DNA of 64,000 nucleotides, taken from NCBI GenBank assembly GCA_016647705.1, contig CM028332.1:31625300-31689299 (forward strand), given 5' to 3'. This document shows, one piece after another, positions 1 through 12,326 of this stretch. Both the position numbers and the translations under genes were made by a program. The stretch is from Eucommia ulmoides. Lineage: Eukaryota > Streptophyta > Magnoliopsida > Garryales > Eucommiaceae. The notes below the pieces were generated by a model. The model worked only from the letters and a program-made list of their open reading frames with translations. It had not been told where the DNA came from and did not search any database. The first letter of the stretch is position 1; every line of letters begins with the position of its first letter.

Positions 1-181
1 TGCCTTTGTTTGTTGGTTGCAATTTTGTGCAACTAGCACTAACTCACATAAGTGAGTGTTATTTGTGGGCTAACCTCACAACTATACACCCCAATCTTTC
101 ATACCACGCCTCCATTCAAACCCATGGAACTTCAGTCCAGTGATCCACTAACTATATGTTCATTATTCAGACAGTCCAACT

Positions 182-1171
182 ATGATTTTGGTTGTGCCTC
201 CATTAAGTGGTGACAACAATGGGACATGGACATGTGCTATGACAATGGCATTGCGAGCTAAGAATAAGTTACGTTTTGTCGATGGTTCATTCAAAAAGCC
301 TGAACGTATCACTGATATTCCAAAATGGGAGTACGCCAACGACTTAGTTGCATCATGGATACTAAATTCGATCTCGAGTGAGATCCGCGGAAGGATATTG
401 TATACGAATACGGCAAGAGATATATGGGTAGATCTATCGGAGCTTTTCTCTCAGTCTAACGCTCCACTCATCTACCAGTTGAAGCAAGTTATATTAGACT
501 TAAAACAAAAAAGTATGTCTATCTCTACTTATTACACAAAGCTCAAATCACTTTGGAACGAATTTGGCTCTCTTATAACAATTTTGAAATGTACTTGTGG
601 AAGTGGAAAATTGCTCTTTGAACAACACGAACAAGACAGGGCTATGGAATTTCTTCAGGATCTGCACGAAAAGTATGGAACTCTTCGTAGCCTGATTCTA
701 CTCATGGACCCATTTCCATCTTTGACAAAACATTATTCTCTTGTTCGCCAAGAGGAAAAGCAACAAGAGATTCATGTGTTGTCATCTCCTATGCCTAATG
801 TTATTGCTCTTGTCGCTCGCCCTCCAAGTTCTCCAAGCCAAGAAAAGAAAGAAGTAAGGATTTGTTGCACCCATTGTGGTCGAACGAACCATATTGTTGA
901 TCGATGTTTTACGCTACATGGGTTTTCCCCAAAGAAATCTTGTATGGAAGGCCCCAAGCCAAAAGGCTCAACCATATCTTTGATTTCTCAAGAACAGTAC
1001 AAACAGCTACTGGCCATGATGTCCTCAGGTAGCTACAATCATCCTGAGAAGCTACAAGGTATCACAATTGACCTTCATGCCTTTCCCGCTTCTGTTTGGA
1101 TCATCGATTTTGGTGCCACTAACCATATGTGTTTTACATTATCTTTATTTTCCTCTTATATCATTTGTTGA
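182..1171 (+). pseudogene. copia gag with start of protease (element D)
   Basis: The N-terminal part (about residues 1-190) looks like the UBN2-type copia capsid region: a W-containing N terminus followed by a long helical stretch with LYQLKQ-like text. A CCHC zinc knuckle (C-X2-C-X4-H-X4-C, CTHC...H...C) lies near residues 229-242. The frame runs into the aspartic protease, where WIIDFGATNHM replaces the usual WIIDSGAT: the Ser after the catalytic Asp is Phe. It then hits a stop at 1169-1171, within the protease. Gag would package element RNA. This copy cannot supply a working protease. Confidence 0.85.
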
Positions 1172-1417
1172 AACCCTCTATCTGTTGGCCTCCTTGATGG
1201 CACACAAGCACTTGTCACCCACGTTGGAACAATTCGATTATCTCTCAACCCCTATCTCCACAATGTCTTTCATGTTCCATCATTTAAGTTCAATCTCTTA
1301 TCGATTAGTCAACTTACAAAGTCAGACCATTGTGCATTAATATTCTTTTTTTATCATTGTGTATTTCAGGACCAATCAACGAAGAAGACGATTGGATGAG
1401 GGAGTGTTCATGAATGA

Positions 1418-2450
1418 TTGCATTATCTCCAAACAACCAAAGCATTGTTAGCAGCTACACCATATTCCATTGATATTTGGCACAGACGACTTAGTCATAT
1501 TCTTTTTCGCAATTTGCATCATTTGGTTAAAGATGTTTCAATTATTTCAGGTTCCACAAATAAATTGTGTACAATTTGCCCCTTAGCCAAGCAAACCCGG
1601 TTACCTTTCCCTCAAAGTTCCATTACTAGTGTTAGGCCATTTTCCCTATTCCACTGTGATATATGGGGTCTTTTTTCTCAACCTTCTATGAATGGATCTA
1701 AGTATTTTTTAACCATTGTTGATGATTTTACTCGATGTACATGGATTTATTTAATGCATGTCAAATCGGAAACTCAATCATTGTTGAAGTCCTTTATTGC
1801 TATCGTCCATACACAATTTCAGTCTCGTATTCACCATATAGAGTCTAGTAATGGGGTTATTTTTTTTCCCTCCATCCAACGAGTTCGCTCCGATAATGGA
1901 ACTGAATCCAAGACCATGTAATCATTTTTTACAGAACATGGTACATCCATCAATGTAGTTGCGTTGATACACCCTAACAGAATGGAGTTGTCGAGAGAAA
2001 ACATTGTCATCTTCTTGAAGTGGCTCGCGCTCTCCGATTCCAAGCCGGTTTACCATTACAATTTTGAGGTGAATGCGTTCTTACAACTACATATCTCATC
2101 TAAATGTCAACCCCCATTCTCTCCATGAAGTTACCCCATGAGTTGTTGTTGGGCACTAAACCTGATTACTCGACCTTGAGGGTTTTTGGTTGCCTATGTT
2201 TTGCTTATAACACCAATATCCGTCATAAATTTGACCAACAAGATAATCCCAGTATCTTCATTAGATATCCATATGCTTAGAAAGGTTATCGAATTTATGA
2301 TTTATCCTCCAAGACCTTTTACACCTCTCGGAGTGTCATATATCATGAACAAATCTTTCCTTTTCGAGATGTCAGCTCCACAACTTCACCCACTCACAAT
2401 GTTCCCAATTCGGTTATTCCTTTAGCGTACCCGAAAAGTCCTGATCTTGA
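1418..2450 (+). pseudogene. copia integrase (element D)
   Basis: The open segment 1418-1921 holds the GAG-pre-integrase/HHCC zinc region (WHRRLSH ... CTICPLAKQ) and the start of the catalytic core. The first core Asp lies in FHCDIWG and the second core Asp in RSDNGTE, as in copia integrases. A TAA at 1919-1921 ends the frame. The core C terminus continues in other frames to about 2450, with 'tggagttgtcgagagaaaac' corresponding to the usual NGVVERKH text. The role would be insertion of the element cDNA. This copy is non-functional. Confidence 0.8.
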
Positions 2451-2879
2451 TCTTCTCCCACCCCTTCCATCGTCGGATGCCTCCTATTCTACAACCGAGA
2501 TTCCAAACACTCCAATAGTTAATGGTTTACCAATCGAGACACATTCACCCGTTGATCTATCTACCTCTCCTACACCAAGTCCGATTCTCTCATTACCCAC
2601 TCCTCTGCCTGATGTCGCCCATAACCATCCACAACAATCACGCCGTGCTCCTCCATATCTAATTGACTACCATTGTTCAGTAGCCCTTCATGAACGTCCT
2701 TCGTCTGGATCATCTTTTGAGCTGAAAGTTACTCCTTATCCATTACATAATTATATATCAGTTCAAAATTATTCTCTTGCACACAGGTCTTTTCTTTCAT
2801 CTGTTTGTTCCACAGATGAACCCAAGCATTTATCTCAAGCAGCCAAACTACCTCAATCGCGCACAACCATAGAAAAAGA

Positions 2880-4350
2880 GATAGAAGCCCTAGAGCGAAA
2901 CAATACCTGGACCCTTGTCCCTGTTCTACTGCATAAGAAACCTGTTGGTTGTAAGTAGGTGTACAAAATCAAGTACATGTCTGATGGGTATATTGAGCGC
3001 TACAAGGCTCGTTTAGTGGCAAAGGGCTACACACAAATTGAGGGAATTGATTATCATGATACTTTTGCTCATGTTGCCAAATTAGTGACAGTCCGTGCCC
3101 TTCTCTTAATAGCAGCTATCCAAAAGTGGTCCCTTCATCAACTTGATGTAAATAATGCCTTCCTCCAAGGGGATCTGAATAAAGAAGTCTATATAAGTCT
3201 CTCGCCCGGGTTTGCTCGTCAATAGGAGACGAGAGTATGTACGTTAAACAAATCCATTTATGGCCTCAAATAGGCTAGTCGACAATGGTTTTCCAAGTTC
3301 TCTTCCACTCTACTAGAGGTCGGTTTCTCTCAGTCCAAGTGTAACTATTCGATGTTCTTCTAGCATACAGCTACTTCTTCCACCTATGTTCCGGTTTATG
3401 TTGATGATATTGTTATCACTGGTAACAATGATGTTGCGATCTGCCATCTTAAATAATTTCTTGAAAATAAATTCTTTATCAAAGATTTGGGGAAGCTCAA
3501 GTTTTTTTTGGCATTGAAGTGGCACATTCTGCCAAGGGCATTTTCCTCTCTCAACGCAAATATATCCTTGATATACTCAAGGACACTGGTCTCATTGGCA
3601 GTCGTATATCCGATTTTCCCATGGAATAGAAACTTCGGTTATCTGACAATGATAGTACTTTGCTTCCAGATCCAACAATTTATCGCCAGTTAGTCGGGTG
3701 CCTTATTTATCTTACGGTCACACGTCCAGATATCAACTACTTTGTCAACATCTTGAGCCAATTCATGCATTCTCCCCTCACAGTTCATTTGGATGCTGCT
3801 CATCGTGTTGTTCGGTACTTGAAAGGCTCCCTTGACAAGGGCATTTTTCTTTTTGCTACTACTGACCTTCATTTCTGTGGTTATTATAACTCGGATTGGG
3901 CTGGTTTCCCTTAGACTCGTCGATCCACAACAGGTTACTGCACTTTTTTGGGTAGTAATCTTCTATCTTGGAAGTCTAAGAAACAACCAGTTGTTTCACG
4001 CTCTTCGGCTGAGGCTGAATATTGGGCCATGGCTTCTTTAGTTTGTGAATTACAATGGCTCAAATCTTTGTTGGCTGAATTTGGCATTGACAATCCTTCT
4101 CCCATCACGTTATTTTGTGATAACTAGGCTGCACTTCACATTGCTAACAACCCAATTTTTCATGAACAAACAAAGCAGATCAAACTTGACTGCCATTTTG
4201 ACTGCGAAAAAATTCAGGCTGGCCTCCTTACTCCTCAGCATCTTCCATCTTCTTCTCAATTGGTAGACGCACTTACAAAACGATTGGATCACAATCACTT
4301 TCACGAGCTTATTTCCAAGATGGTTGTTTTCTCTGTTCACTCTCCATCTT
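2880..4350 (+). pseudogene. copia reverse transcriptase and RNase H (element D)
   Basis: The RT begins after an in-frame TAG at about 2956 (in the conserved W of 'GCKWVYKIK'), then reads [25 protein letters not shown] and, in another frame, VYVDDIVIT, the polymerase active site. The catalytic YVDD is therefore intact although the frame is not. RNase H follows at about 3885-4240, with SDWAG, the AEAEYWAMA segment and TLFCDN. Another TAG sits at about 4126. The SQLVDALTK-type C terminus is present. Most stops replace Trp or Gln codons, as expected from C-to-T decay. Confidence 0.85.
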
Positions 4351-4617
4351 GAGGGGCAGTATTAATGTTAACAAGATCACCCACTTACCACCACATACCA
4401 ATTTCCATATAGATCGTTTCCTTATTGCATTTAATCCAGTATTAATACCAATTTCTATATAGATCATCCACCTACTACCACCTACAAATTTCCATATTTG
4501 ATCATTTCCCTGTTGTATTTAATTCAGTATTAAGCTATTTTCTTGTATATATACACATAATTATATTGAATACAATGAATTAGAATTCTTTGCTCATCTC
4601 TTACCTTCAATTTCACA
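4349..4617 (+). repeat. polypurine tract and 3' LTR of copia element D
   Basis: The purine tract TTGAGGGGCAG directly precedes an LTR-like segment starting TATTAATGTTAAC. It contains two imperfect repeats of about 90 bp (near 4388 and 4478), each reading aatttccatat followed by tttaatycagtatta. A TATA-like run (tgtatatatacac) and the terminal tttcaca close it. The matching 5' LTR is outside the window, so both borders are approximate. Confidence 0.6.
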
Positions 4618-4632
4618 TAAATAAACCAATTT

Positions 4633-5272
4633 GTTCATGAACTACTCGAGCTCCACTCGATAATAGCTCGTTCGAAACTTGGTCATTTAATAAATGTACC
4701 AAGCTTAAACTTTTAGTTAAACTTACTTATTAAATAAAAAAACATCATATGTTTGAGTTTGGCTCATTAATTTTCGTGAAAAACTTGAAGAATATGAAAT
4801 TAAAACATTTCTTTATATTTTTAGTACGAAAAAAATAGTAAAATAGACTCTTGAATATCTTTAATAGTACAGTCTTACATATCAAATCATTTTAGCGCTT
4901 AATTCAATTAAATTTTAATTTTATAAATTTCCATTTGACCTATTTAATTACTATGATAAACTTAAATTTACATTGATTATTTATAATTCTTATATTTTGA
5001 TTCGTTGGTAAATTAAATATTTGAATTTTATATATATATATATTTCAAGATGCAATTATAAATAACTAATTTTATTAAAAAAAATATATATTATTTATAT
5101 AGTTCTTAAGAATTAAATTTAATTAATAAATATTTTTTAAAATATTTATATTTAATTAATAAATATATTATTTTATAAATATTTATATTATTTAAACATA
5201 AGATTTCAGACTCTGCTCGAACTCGAATAGTGAGAAAAACTTAATACTCGGGTTTAGCTCGGCATGTTTATA
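4633..5272. mobile_element. MITE-like element with CTCGAGCT-rich inverted ends
   Basis: The left end (ttcatgaactactcgagctc) and the complement of the right end (ataaacatgccgagctaaac) share a pattern of spaced CGAGCT/CTCGA words. The interior is AT-rich and non-coding. Such ends are common in small non-autonomous plant DNA transposons of hAT type. I could not fix the exact ends or a target duplication, so the family is a guess. Confidence 0.4.
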
Positions 5273-5331
5273 GCAGTGAACTATTTTTCAATAATGACCA
5301 TCATATTATTAACAATTTTGCAATAATGACG

Positions 5332-5335
<4 letters not shown>

Positions 5336-5365
<30 letters not shown>
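5336..5365. repeat. (AT)n microsatellite
   Basis: About 15 perfect AT units, flanked on both sides by near copies of 'gtgaactattttt(c/a)aataatgac', so the run lies between two copies of a short direct repeat. Confidence 0.9.
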
Positions 5366-5369
<4 letters not shown>

Positions 5370-5882
5370 TGAACTATTTTTAAATAATGACGAACTGACC
5401 AATTTTGGGGGAAAGATCAATTTGAAATTTGTGGCAAATCAATACCTTTTTTAAGTTGCACCGAAATTGACCTCATCCTGCAAGGAGAATATATCCAAAC
5501 ACTATCGTCCTCTCATTCGCAAAAGGAAGGACAGAAAACACTTCGTTTGGGCTCTATCCCTTTGAATTCACATGCAAATTTCGAAATGATTCATTCAACA
5601 ATAATTTCATTTAGCTCCCCCAATTCTATTGACCGCAGCCCACTTGATGTCGACTTATAATCTCTCTGCAGTTCCTACTATTACTTCAAGGTTTGAACCA
5701 AAGTTAACAAAAATACCCCTATAATTTATGTGTAATTGTAAAAAATGATTACTAATTGATACAGCAAAGTTTGATTGACTACAATTATTACATTAAGCGA
5801 AAATTTTATTGGTATTGATGAGTAGTTATTATAGAGATTGCTTTCCAACAAAAAATTTAAACAAAAAAAATTGGAGAATTAA

Positions 5883-5917
<35 letters not shown>
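5883..5917. repeat. (AAT)n microsatellite
   Basis: About 11 perfect AAT/TAA units in AT-rich non-coding DNA. Confidence 0.9.
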
Positions 5918-5920
<3 letters not shown>

Positions 5921-6659
5921 TTATTGAATATAAGAACTAAATAAAAACAAAATATGGTTATAAATCAAATATATAATTTCTGATACATCATACATATAAA
6001 AAGAATTGTTCATAAAAGAATATCTAAATATAGTGCGAGAGATGATTTTCTCCGTATGTCGGAGTTTTTATTGTCTCAGAGTCTCCTACTATCGTAGCTT
6101 ACATCCTAAATGCAAAGAGAGAGTCGACGAAAAAAAAATTAACTTGTAAAGAAATGAATGTGGATAAGTATTATTACCAATACATTTATTTGACGATATA
6201 AAAACATTTGTGCCATTAAAACGTACTTCAAATGCATTTGAAACCACTCAAGAGCGTTAGTCCGACTAGTAAAAGGAGGCACCCCATTTCCTTGTCAAAC
6301 TAGGGTTTAATTTTCTTGTGGAGCATTTCGAAAATAAAATCCTGAATGCACCAGGTTGATCTAGAATAGTGCACCTTTAACATTGTCCAGGAAAATGATT
6401 AGTCGAGGTGCATATAAAGTGGCACATATACATCTTACCAAATAAAAAAACAGGTGCATTTGAACCCCACTAAATCAAATATTAAAATAGACGAACTCTC
6501 AGAATGAAAGAAAGTAGCAACAGATAGTTCTTGTTTTTCTCTCTAGCTTTGCTTCTTCTTTTTTTTTAACTTATCTAGATTATATTTAATTGTAACGATA
6601 ATTTTACCCTTACCAATTAAAACATAATTAAATAATTAAAAATTAAAATACACAAATAT

Positions 6660-7085
6660 CCCTTTAAATTATTTTTTTAATATTTTTTCCTCTACCTTTT
6701 TACATTAACACCTCTATTTTAAAAACTTATACTTTTTACTCCCTATTTTTTTTTAAAATTATATTATCTCCGCCCCCAGCCCTACCCCACTCCATTCCAC
6801 CCCACCCGCAACCCCCTTATTTCTCGTTCTTTTTCCTTAACCCCTCCTCTCTCTACATTGTCGGAGGAAGACCTGAGGCCTTTGGATCTAAGAAAGAACA
6901 AGAGGATGGGGTTTGGGTGGTGGGGAAGGGGGGTAAGTGGGGGTGGGGGTAAAATAATTTTGAAATTTTTTAGTTGTAAAAATTAATTTTTTTTTTTTTA
7001 AATAGGGGTTAAATGAAGTTTTTGAAAAATAAAAATATATTTTTATTTTTTTTTAAATAAGAGAAGCAAATTTGTTTTTATTTAC
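6660..7085. mobile_element. foldback/MITE-like inverted repeat
   Basis: A C-rich arm (about 6770-6840, with ccccagccctaccccactcc) is followed about 50 bp later by a G-rich arm (about 6890-6950, with ggtaagtgggggtgggggta). The arms are imperfect reverse complements, and the pairing continues outward through AT-rich sequence on both sides. The whole could fold into a hairpin of about 150 bp per arm. It is non-coding. No clear target duplication was found. Confidence 0.5.
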
Positions 7086-7639
7086 ACAAACAATACAGTC
7101 AAAGAGGTTAACCAGTGTTCAACAAATGATAAAAGATGTTTATGGTTCTAGGTAAAATAACAAGGCAAAAAAGTGGTAAAAATTGCAAAAAAGTGGTAAA
7201 AATCCTTACTTTTTGACGTCGAGGATTGTTAGATATTGCGATTCTTGTCATGTTTGATCCTTTTTAAGGAGTATTACCTCACACGCGCCCTGTCATTTTT
7301 AATAGTATCACAGGAGCTCCCTGTAGTATAAAAAATTCATGTTCTTTCTTCTGTAATACTATGTGAAAGAACACTAATACACATTTGTCATAAAATTATG
7401 GATGAATTGAAAATTATATCCTTCCACAACCAACCTTATATTCCATTTTCAAAAATTAACCCTAATATTTTTACACTAAGACGATAACATCCTTACTTTA
7501 TCAAATATATAAAAAAACAAAAAAAAAAAAAATTCATTTTTTTTTTCCATTTTTTTTTCACTTTTATCTCTCTCTCAATACAATTCCATGTTTGGGTATA
7601 GTATGAGAGAGTATAAAGAATTAGAGAGAGAAAAACGGT

Positions 7640-7760
7640 CTGACATCACCCATTCGCCGTCATCAACAACCACCACACCATCGTCCCATTCGCCACCGTC
7701 GACAATCACCACACCATAGTTCCATTCTTCGCCATCTCTGATCACCACACCAATGTCTAA
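7640..7760. repeat. imperfect 45-bp repeats (CACCACACCAT units)
   Basis: Three degenerate units reading roughly 'cattcgccaccgtcgacaat' then 'caccacaccat'. A second block of the same units lies at 8940-9070 (cgaccaccacactattgtcc). Non-coding. Confidence 0.6.
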
Positions 7761-8050
7761 TTCATGTTAAAAAAATTAGTCCAAAAATTAATTAATTAAT
7801 TAATTACTAAGAATAAAAATGAAACATATCAAAGTTATTTTTTACAGAAACAATCTAGATTAATCGATGATAACATTAAAAAAGACATAATAGAAATTTA
7901 AATTACAATGATTATAAAATATTGAATGAAAAAACAAGAACAAGATATTTACTGTATTACTGAATAGAAACAAAAAATAAAATACCAGAAAAGAAAATTG
8001 AGACAATTGTTTGACGATTTCTCCTTAAAGTAGATTTTGTCTCCTCCCTT

Positions 8051-8068
8051 CCCCCCCCCCCCCCCCCC
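8051..8068. repeat. poly(C) run
   Basis: Eighteen C in a row, followed about 40 bp later by 'cttaagatacaacgatc'. The same arrangement recurs at 21721 in the gene's intron 2. Confidence 0.85.
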
Positions 8069-9177
8069 GGTATGGCATTTACGGTTTGATTGAGCGTCTG
8101 TCTCTTAAGATACAACGATCAACAACTACTAGTACCAGCACTGTAAACCAAAAGCTTAACGAATGAAAATATGTTGAATTATCTCAAAAACTATCAAGAA
8201 CAATGAAATCTCTCAAACTCAAAACACTCTGAAGAGGTGCAAGCTTAGAATAAGATGCCTATATAATGAGAATGTTTACTTTTTATAGGGAGAAGAAGCA
8301 GTAACTGAAGGCAATGAAGAGGCTCCTGATAGTCCTGTAGTTATACTCGTGAACGATCTCCAGGTTTGTAATTCTCTACAGTCACAAACCTGAACAGCTA
8401 GGCTTTGTTTGAGTTGGGTTTTTTTCGAATTTTGTCTAAAAAGATACCAAGATAGAGCCAAGCAGTCCCCAAGACACAGGCCCAAACCCAGGACCCAAAT
8501 TCGAGCCAACCCGACCTGAACTAGCCTGATCGGGGGTTCGGGCAGGCGGTCTGCGGCAGTACATGCATGCATGCGCGTATGGATTTATTTATTTTATAGG
8601 CTTTATCACACTTTCTGTTTATATCAGTTCAATGCCCTAGGGGCTTATCTTCTTGAGGTAACTCGAGCCGTAGTAAATGATTCTTTATGTTTTTTAGTTA
8701 CCAATGTGGGAATACCCACACGACACATCAATCAACAACTTCAAATGGGTACTTTAAAGACTAATTTTAATTTATCTCTTAAATATTTTTTATACAAATA
8801 AAAATATAGCACATTCATTTCCTCACCAAGTATAATATATTGGTATATTTATGTGTCCCAATTTAAAATTGAGTCTCACAAATAATTGGGTTATAAAATA
8901 TCTAAAACATTATTTTTATATAACAATTCATTCTCGTTGAAGGCCACCACGTCATTGTTTCATTAATCACCATCTCCGACCACCACACTATTGTCCCATT
9001 CATTTCCATCGAACACCACCGCACTATCATCCTATTCTTTGTTGTCAATTACCATCACACCATACTATCATTCTAGATTTGAACCTTTGAAAATTGATCG
9101 AGAATAATGCAATTAAATTGAGTTCTACTTATCGAATTATGAATTTTGAGAGCATTAAGTGAAATGAATTATTGTTT

Positions 9178-9183
9178 AGTTTT

Positions 9184-9219
<36 letters not shown>

Positions 9220-9232
9220 TTTATTTGTAGAT
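9178..9232. repeat. poly(T)/(TTA)n tract
   Basis: A run of about 18 T leads into about 9 TTA/ATT units. Non-coding. Confidence 0.85.
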
Positions 9233-9805
9233 TGATGCTCTGATTTGCAGTATTTTTTTATTTTTATTTTTATATATATATATACTTGCAGGTGGTTGAT
9301 GGAGGGAAGAGATTGGCCTCAGTGGTGGAGTGTGATTGATGTAGGTATGAATGGCTTGAGAGAGAAAGACAGTGATTGATAGCAGAGTGTTGGCCCAAAG
9401 AGCTACCCAAGAGTTGGGGGAGGGGGGGGGAGGGTTGAATTGGGTAGTTACAAAAATTTAATCAATTAAATCCTTTAAACACAAATGATTAATTTTTCTA
9501 AATCAATTATTATCTTGATACATAGTGGATATGTGTTTAATATTAAGTGCACACCCAAATACAATATAAATAATAAATTAATGCAGCACACAAGAATTTA
9601 TCCTAATCCGGTCAAGCTAATCTTGCCTATGTCCAGTCCCCCGAGCTCCATGGAGAATCACAATTCACTAACCCCTTGATTCTTTTACCAAGTAGGAACC
9701 AAACTCTTACAACTCACGATTGTTTTACAGACACATAATCAACCTTTACAATTTACCCTTTACAAAAGTTAAAGATGAACCCTAATTTTTTATCAGGTTA
9801 AAGAC

Positions 9806-12256
9806 TGTTGATTCAAAGATTTTGATGAACAATTAAATGTCAATGTTTTTGGTAGAACTAATGTGTTTATTGACTGTTCAGTTTAAAGAGTTCCAGACAA
9901 TATCATGAAGTAATTGTAAAAGATGCAGAGATGATGCAGAGACAATAACATTGTGAAGAAATTGTGAATGATCCAGAGATGGATATAAAGAGATTGAAGA
10001 TTCTGAAGAATCTAGGTGAAAATAACTCTAATATATTTTTACTCTTAATGTATCCTGATTAGGATCACACACGACACAAAAATAATTTTATAATTATGTG
10101 TATTTTTTATAAGATCCTAATTAGTAAAATTATTTTCTCTTATGTGTAATTGAAAAAGAAATAAAAATAATTGATTAAAATTGAATTTAAGAAGTTAGTG
10201 GAGCTAATCGAGAAAATAAATCGGTTAAAGGGCAAAAATATCAAAGAAAATTATTTAAAATAAAATTAAAGAAGGAGCTCTACATGGTCCAGTCGACTAA
10301 TGAAAATTAGACAAAGTACCTGAATCGTTCAGTCGACAAGTAGATCGACCTGTGACCAAAGAATCAACTCTCTGAATATTTAGGTCGACAGATAGGTCGA
10401 CTCATGAAACTCTTTGAATCGTCCGGTCGACAGATTGTGGATGGACGGTCGACCGGTGGGCGAAAGAATTTTGGCTTGGCTAGTATCCTAAATCGAGCGG
10501 TCGACAGATGTGTCTTAGTCGGTCGACTGACAAGTCTATTTCAGGTTTTGTGGAATTTGGGGATTTGTTCAAAAATTAGCCGTTATTTGGTTACTTGATT
10601 GAGAGATTTTAGGGATATGGATATCTTTAAGATATAATACTCTTATTTGAATATCTATATAGATTTAGTACATGAAATTAAAATATTTTTCAAATCGGTC
10701 CTTTTAATACTTCCTATCTTATTGATTTGAGTTTGAAAATTCTTTTGAGGAACTATATTGAATATTTTGGAAGTTATAATTAAGTAAAATACACCTTAAA
10801 TGAAAGGAATCAATATATGGGGTCTATAGGTGATTTTAAATGGCATATTTTGTGGAAACTAGCCATTATATGGCTTGTTTCAAGTGGCTTTAAATAGACC
10901 TGCAAATTTCATATAATATTGATAATATATCAAGAACTATTCAGTTCATAAGCTCTTATAAGAGTAATCATTCTGATATTATTTTGAGAGATCAAATTGT
11001 GAGATCAATTATTGAGGAGTTCTTGAGTTAAAGTGCTGATTGTGTAAGCGTCACCGAGTTGAGCTGTCTAACGTTCCAATCTATAATTCTTCGGTGTTAT
11101 CCGGGTGAGATCTTTCCAAACTATTAATCTTTACTACATATTTATTTTTTTATATTTGCTTGGTTGATAAGGTCTTGATAAATCGTTTTCTTAATTTTAA
11201 ATCGCATAAAAATATTTTAAAACGATTTTTGGTGAAAATCTGATTACATACTTATTTGTGTGCTATTCATATTTATGATAATCAAATTTTTATATTTTCT
11301 TGGTAAACGTATTGCAAGCATATTCTTAATTGAGTCTATTGTTATCATTATTTGCTTGGTTAATTGATTGTATGAGAAATCGTTTTTGAACTTTAAAAGC
11401 ATAAAAATTCTTTTAAAACGATTTGTGAGATAATCTGATTACATGCTCAATTTTGTGCTACCCACATTATTTTTATAATCATATTTTTGTTTCCTTACTT
11501 AATTCTATCACTAGTAATTATTGGGACATTAATCGTGTTTAAATTGATTTCAGATGGTAGAAGCTCTGAGTGGGAAGAACTTATCAATTTCTTGTAATTG
11601 GTGAGTTGTGTGCGGATTAGGTACTATTGGAAGTATCTAATCAGGAGTAGCTTGATTTCAATATCTTCCGGTAAAGAGATTGAGGTGTTAACTGTTCTTT
11701 TATAGAATTAATTGTGAGTGATTTGTAAAGGTTCTATTCTTACCTAGAAAAATGATAGTTGTAGCGTTTCTGTGAGGTTTTGATTATTTAGCCTAAGGTA
11801 CAAAAAGAATTAGGTTATTCTTGGGCCTGTAAAAGGTAAAGGTTATTCTTGAACTTGGGAAAAAGAAGAGGTTATTCTTAAGCCTAGGAAAAAAGAATTG
11901 TTAAATGTTGATTCTGAGCCTATGAAAAGAATCATTGTGTAAATGTTTGGTTCCTACCTGTTGAAAGGAATCTTAGTGTTTAGTGGGTGCGACTCTCCGT
12001 TGAGCTCTGGGAATTAGATTAGCCAATAGTAGCTTGGTGAACCAATATAAATTTTTGTTGTGCTGCTATTTTTTATTATTTATTTATGTTGTTTGGTGTG
12101 CACCTAGTTGATATTATATTTTCGCTTTTATGTAAAGATAATAATTAATTTAGAATTAAAATTAATTATTTGAATTATTGAAGTATTTTTTTTTTTTTGT
12201 GATAATTTTTTATCTACTTAATTCACTCCTCTCTTGGGTAGCTCACCGGGTCAACA
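9806..12256 (+). repeat. 5' LTR (about 2.45 kb)
   Basis: Begins TGTTGATTCAAAG and ends GGTCAACA, just before the primer-binding site. It includes a cluster of GTCGAC palindromes at about 10290-10530 and a conserved run of repeated phrases (ggttattcttgagcct-like) at about 11810-11940. It matches 13190-15478 closely by eye, and the reverse complement of 38746-40948. Confidence 0.88.
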
Positions 12257-12257
12257 A

Positions 12258-12270
12258 TTGGCATCAAAAC
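12258..12270 (+). other. tRNA-Met-type primer-binding site (degenerate)
   Basis: TGGCATCAAAAC directly follows the 5' LTR end. It matches 9 of 12 bases of the TGGTATCAGAGC site complementary to the initiator tRNA-Met 3' end, which primes minus-strand synthesis in copia elements. Confidence 0.7.
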
Positions 12271-12326
12271 TGGTTTTAGCTTGATTAGGCTTAACATCCT
12301 AGCTAAACCGGTCACGTGCACACACC

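Larger units (their letters stand above)
1..4617 (+). mobile_element. Ty1/copia retrotransposon D, degenerate, 5' end outside window
   Basis: Gag, protease, integrase, reverse transcriptase and RNase H remnants follow in the copia order on the plus strand, then a polypurine tract and a short 3' LTR. No primer-binding site or 5' LTR is visible before the gag, so the element starts outside the window or lost its 5' end. Frames are broken by several in-frame TAG codons and a few frameshifts, typical of an old copy. The lineage was not assigned. Confidence 0.9.
5273..6590. other. AT-rich intergenic DNA, no gene seen
   Basis: No coding region is supported here. The stretch holds a (TA)n run at 5336-5365 flanked by a direct repeat (gtgaactattttt before and after), a (TAA)n run at 5883-5917, and otherwise unassigned AT-rich sequence. 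Confidence 0.6.
7086..9387. other. intergenic DNA, no gene seen
   Basis: This holds a short direct repeat (gcaaaaaagtggtaaaaat twice near 7165-7202), an imperfect array of about 45-bp CACCACACCAT-type units at 7640-7760 that recurs at 8940-9070, a poly(C) run at 8051-8068 and a T/TTA tract at 9178-9232. Open frames here (for example 8276-8572) have no recognisable domain. The segment 9290-9387 (gattgatgtaggtatgaatg) resembles DNA at 17340-17480, just beyond the solo LTR, which shows the two flanks were once neighbours. Confidence 0.6.

Noticed and set aside
8276..8572. 98-codon minus-strand frame
   Set aside because: No domain, biased composition, and no transcript-like context. It overlaps degenerate repeat DNA.
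10404..10598. 64-codon frame inside the long LTR
   Set aside because: It lies in the GTCGAC cluster, and the frame is not open in the other LTR copies.
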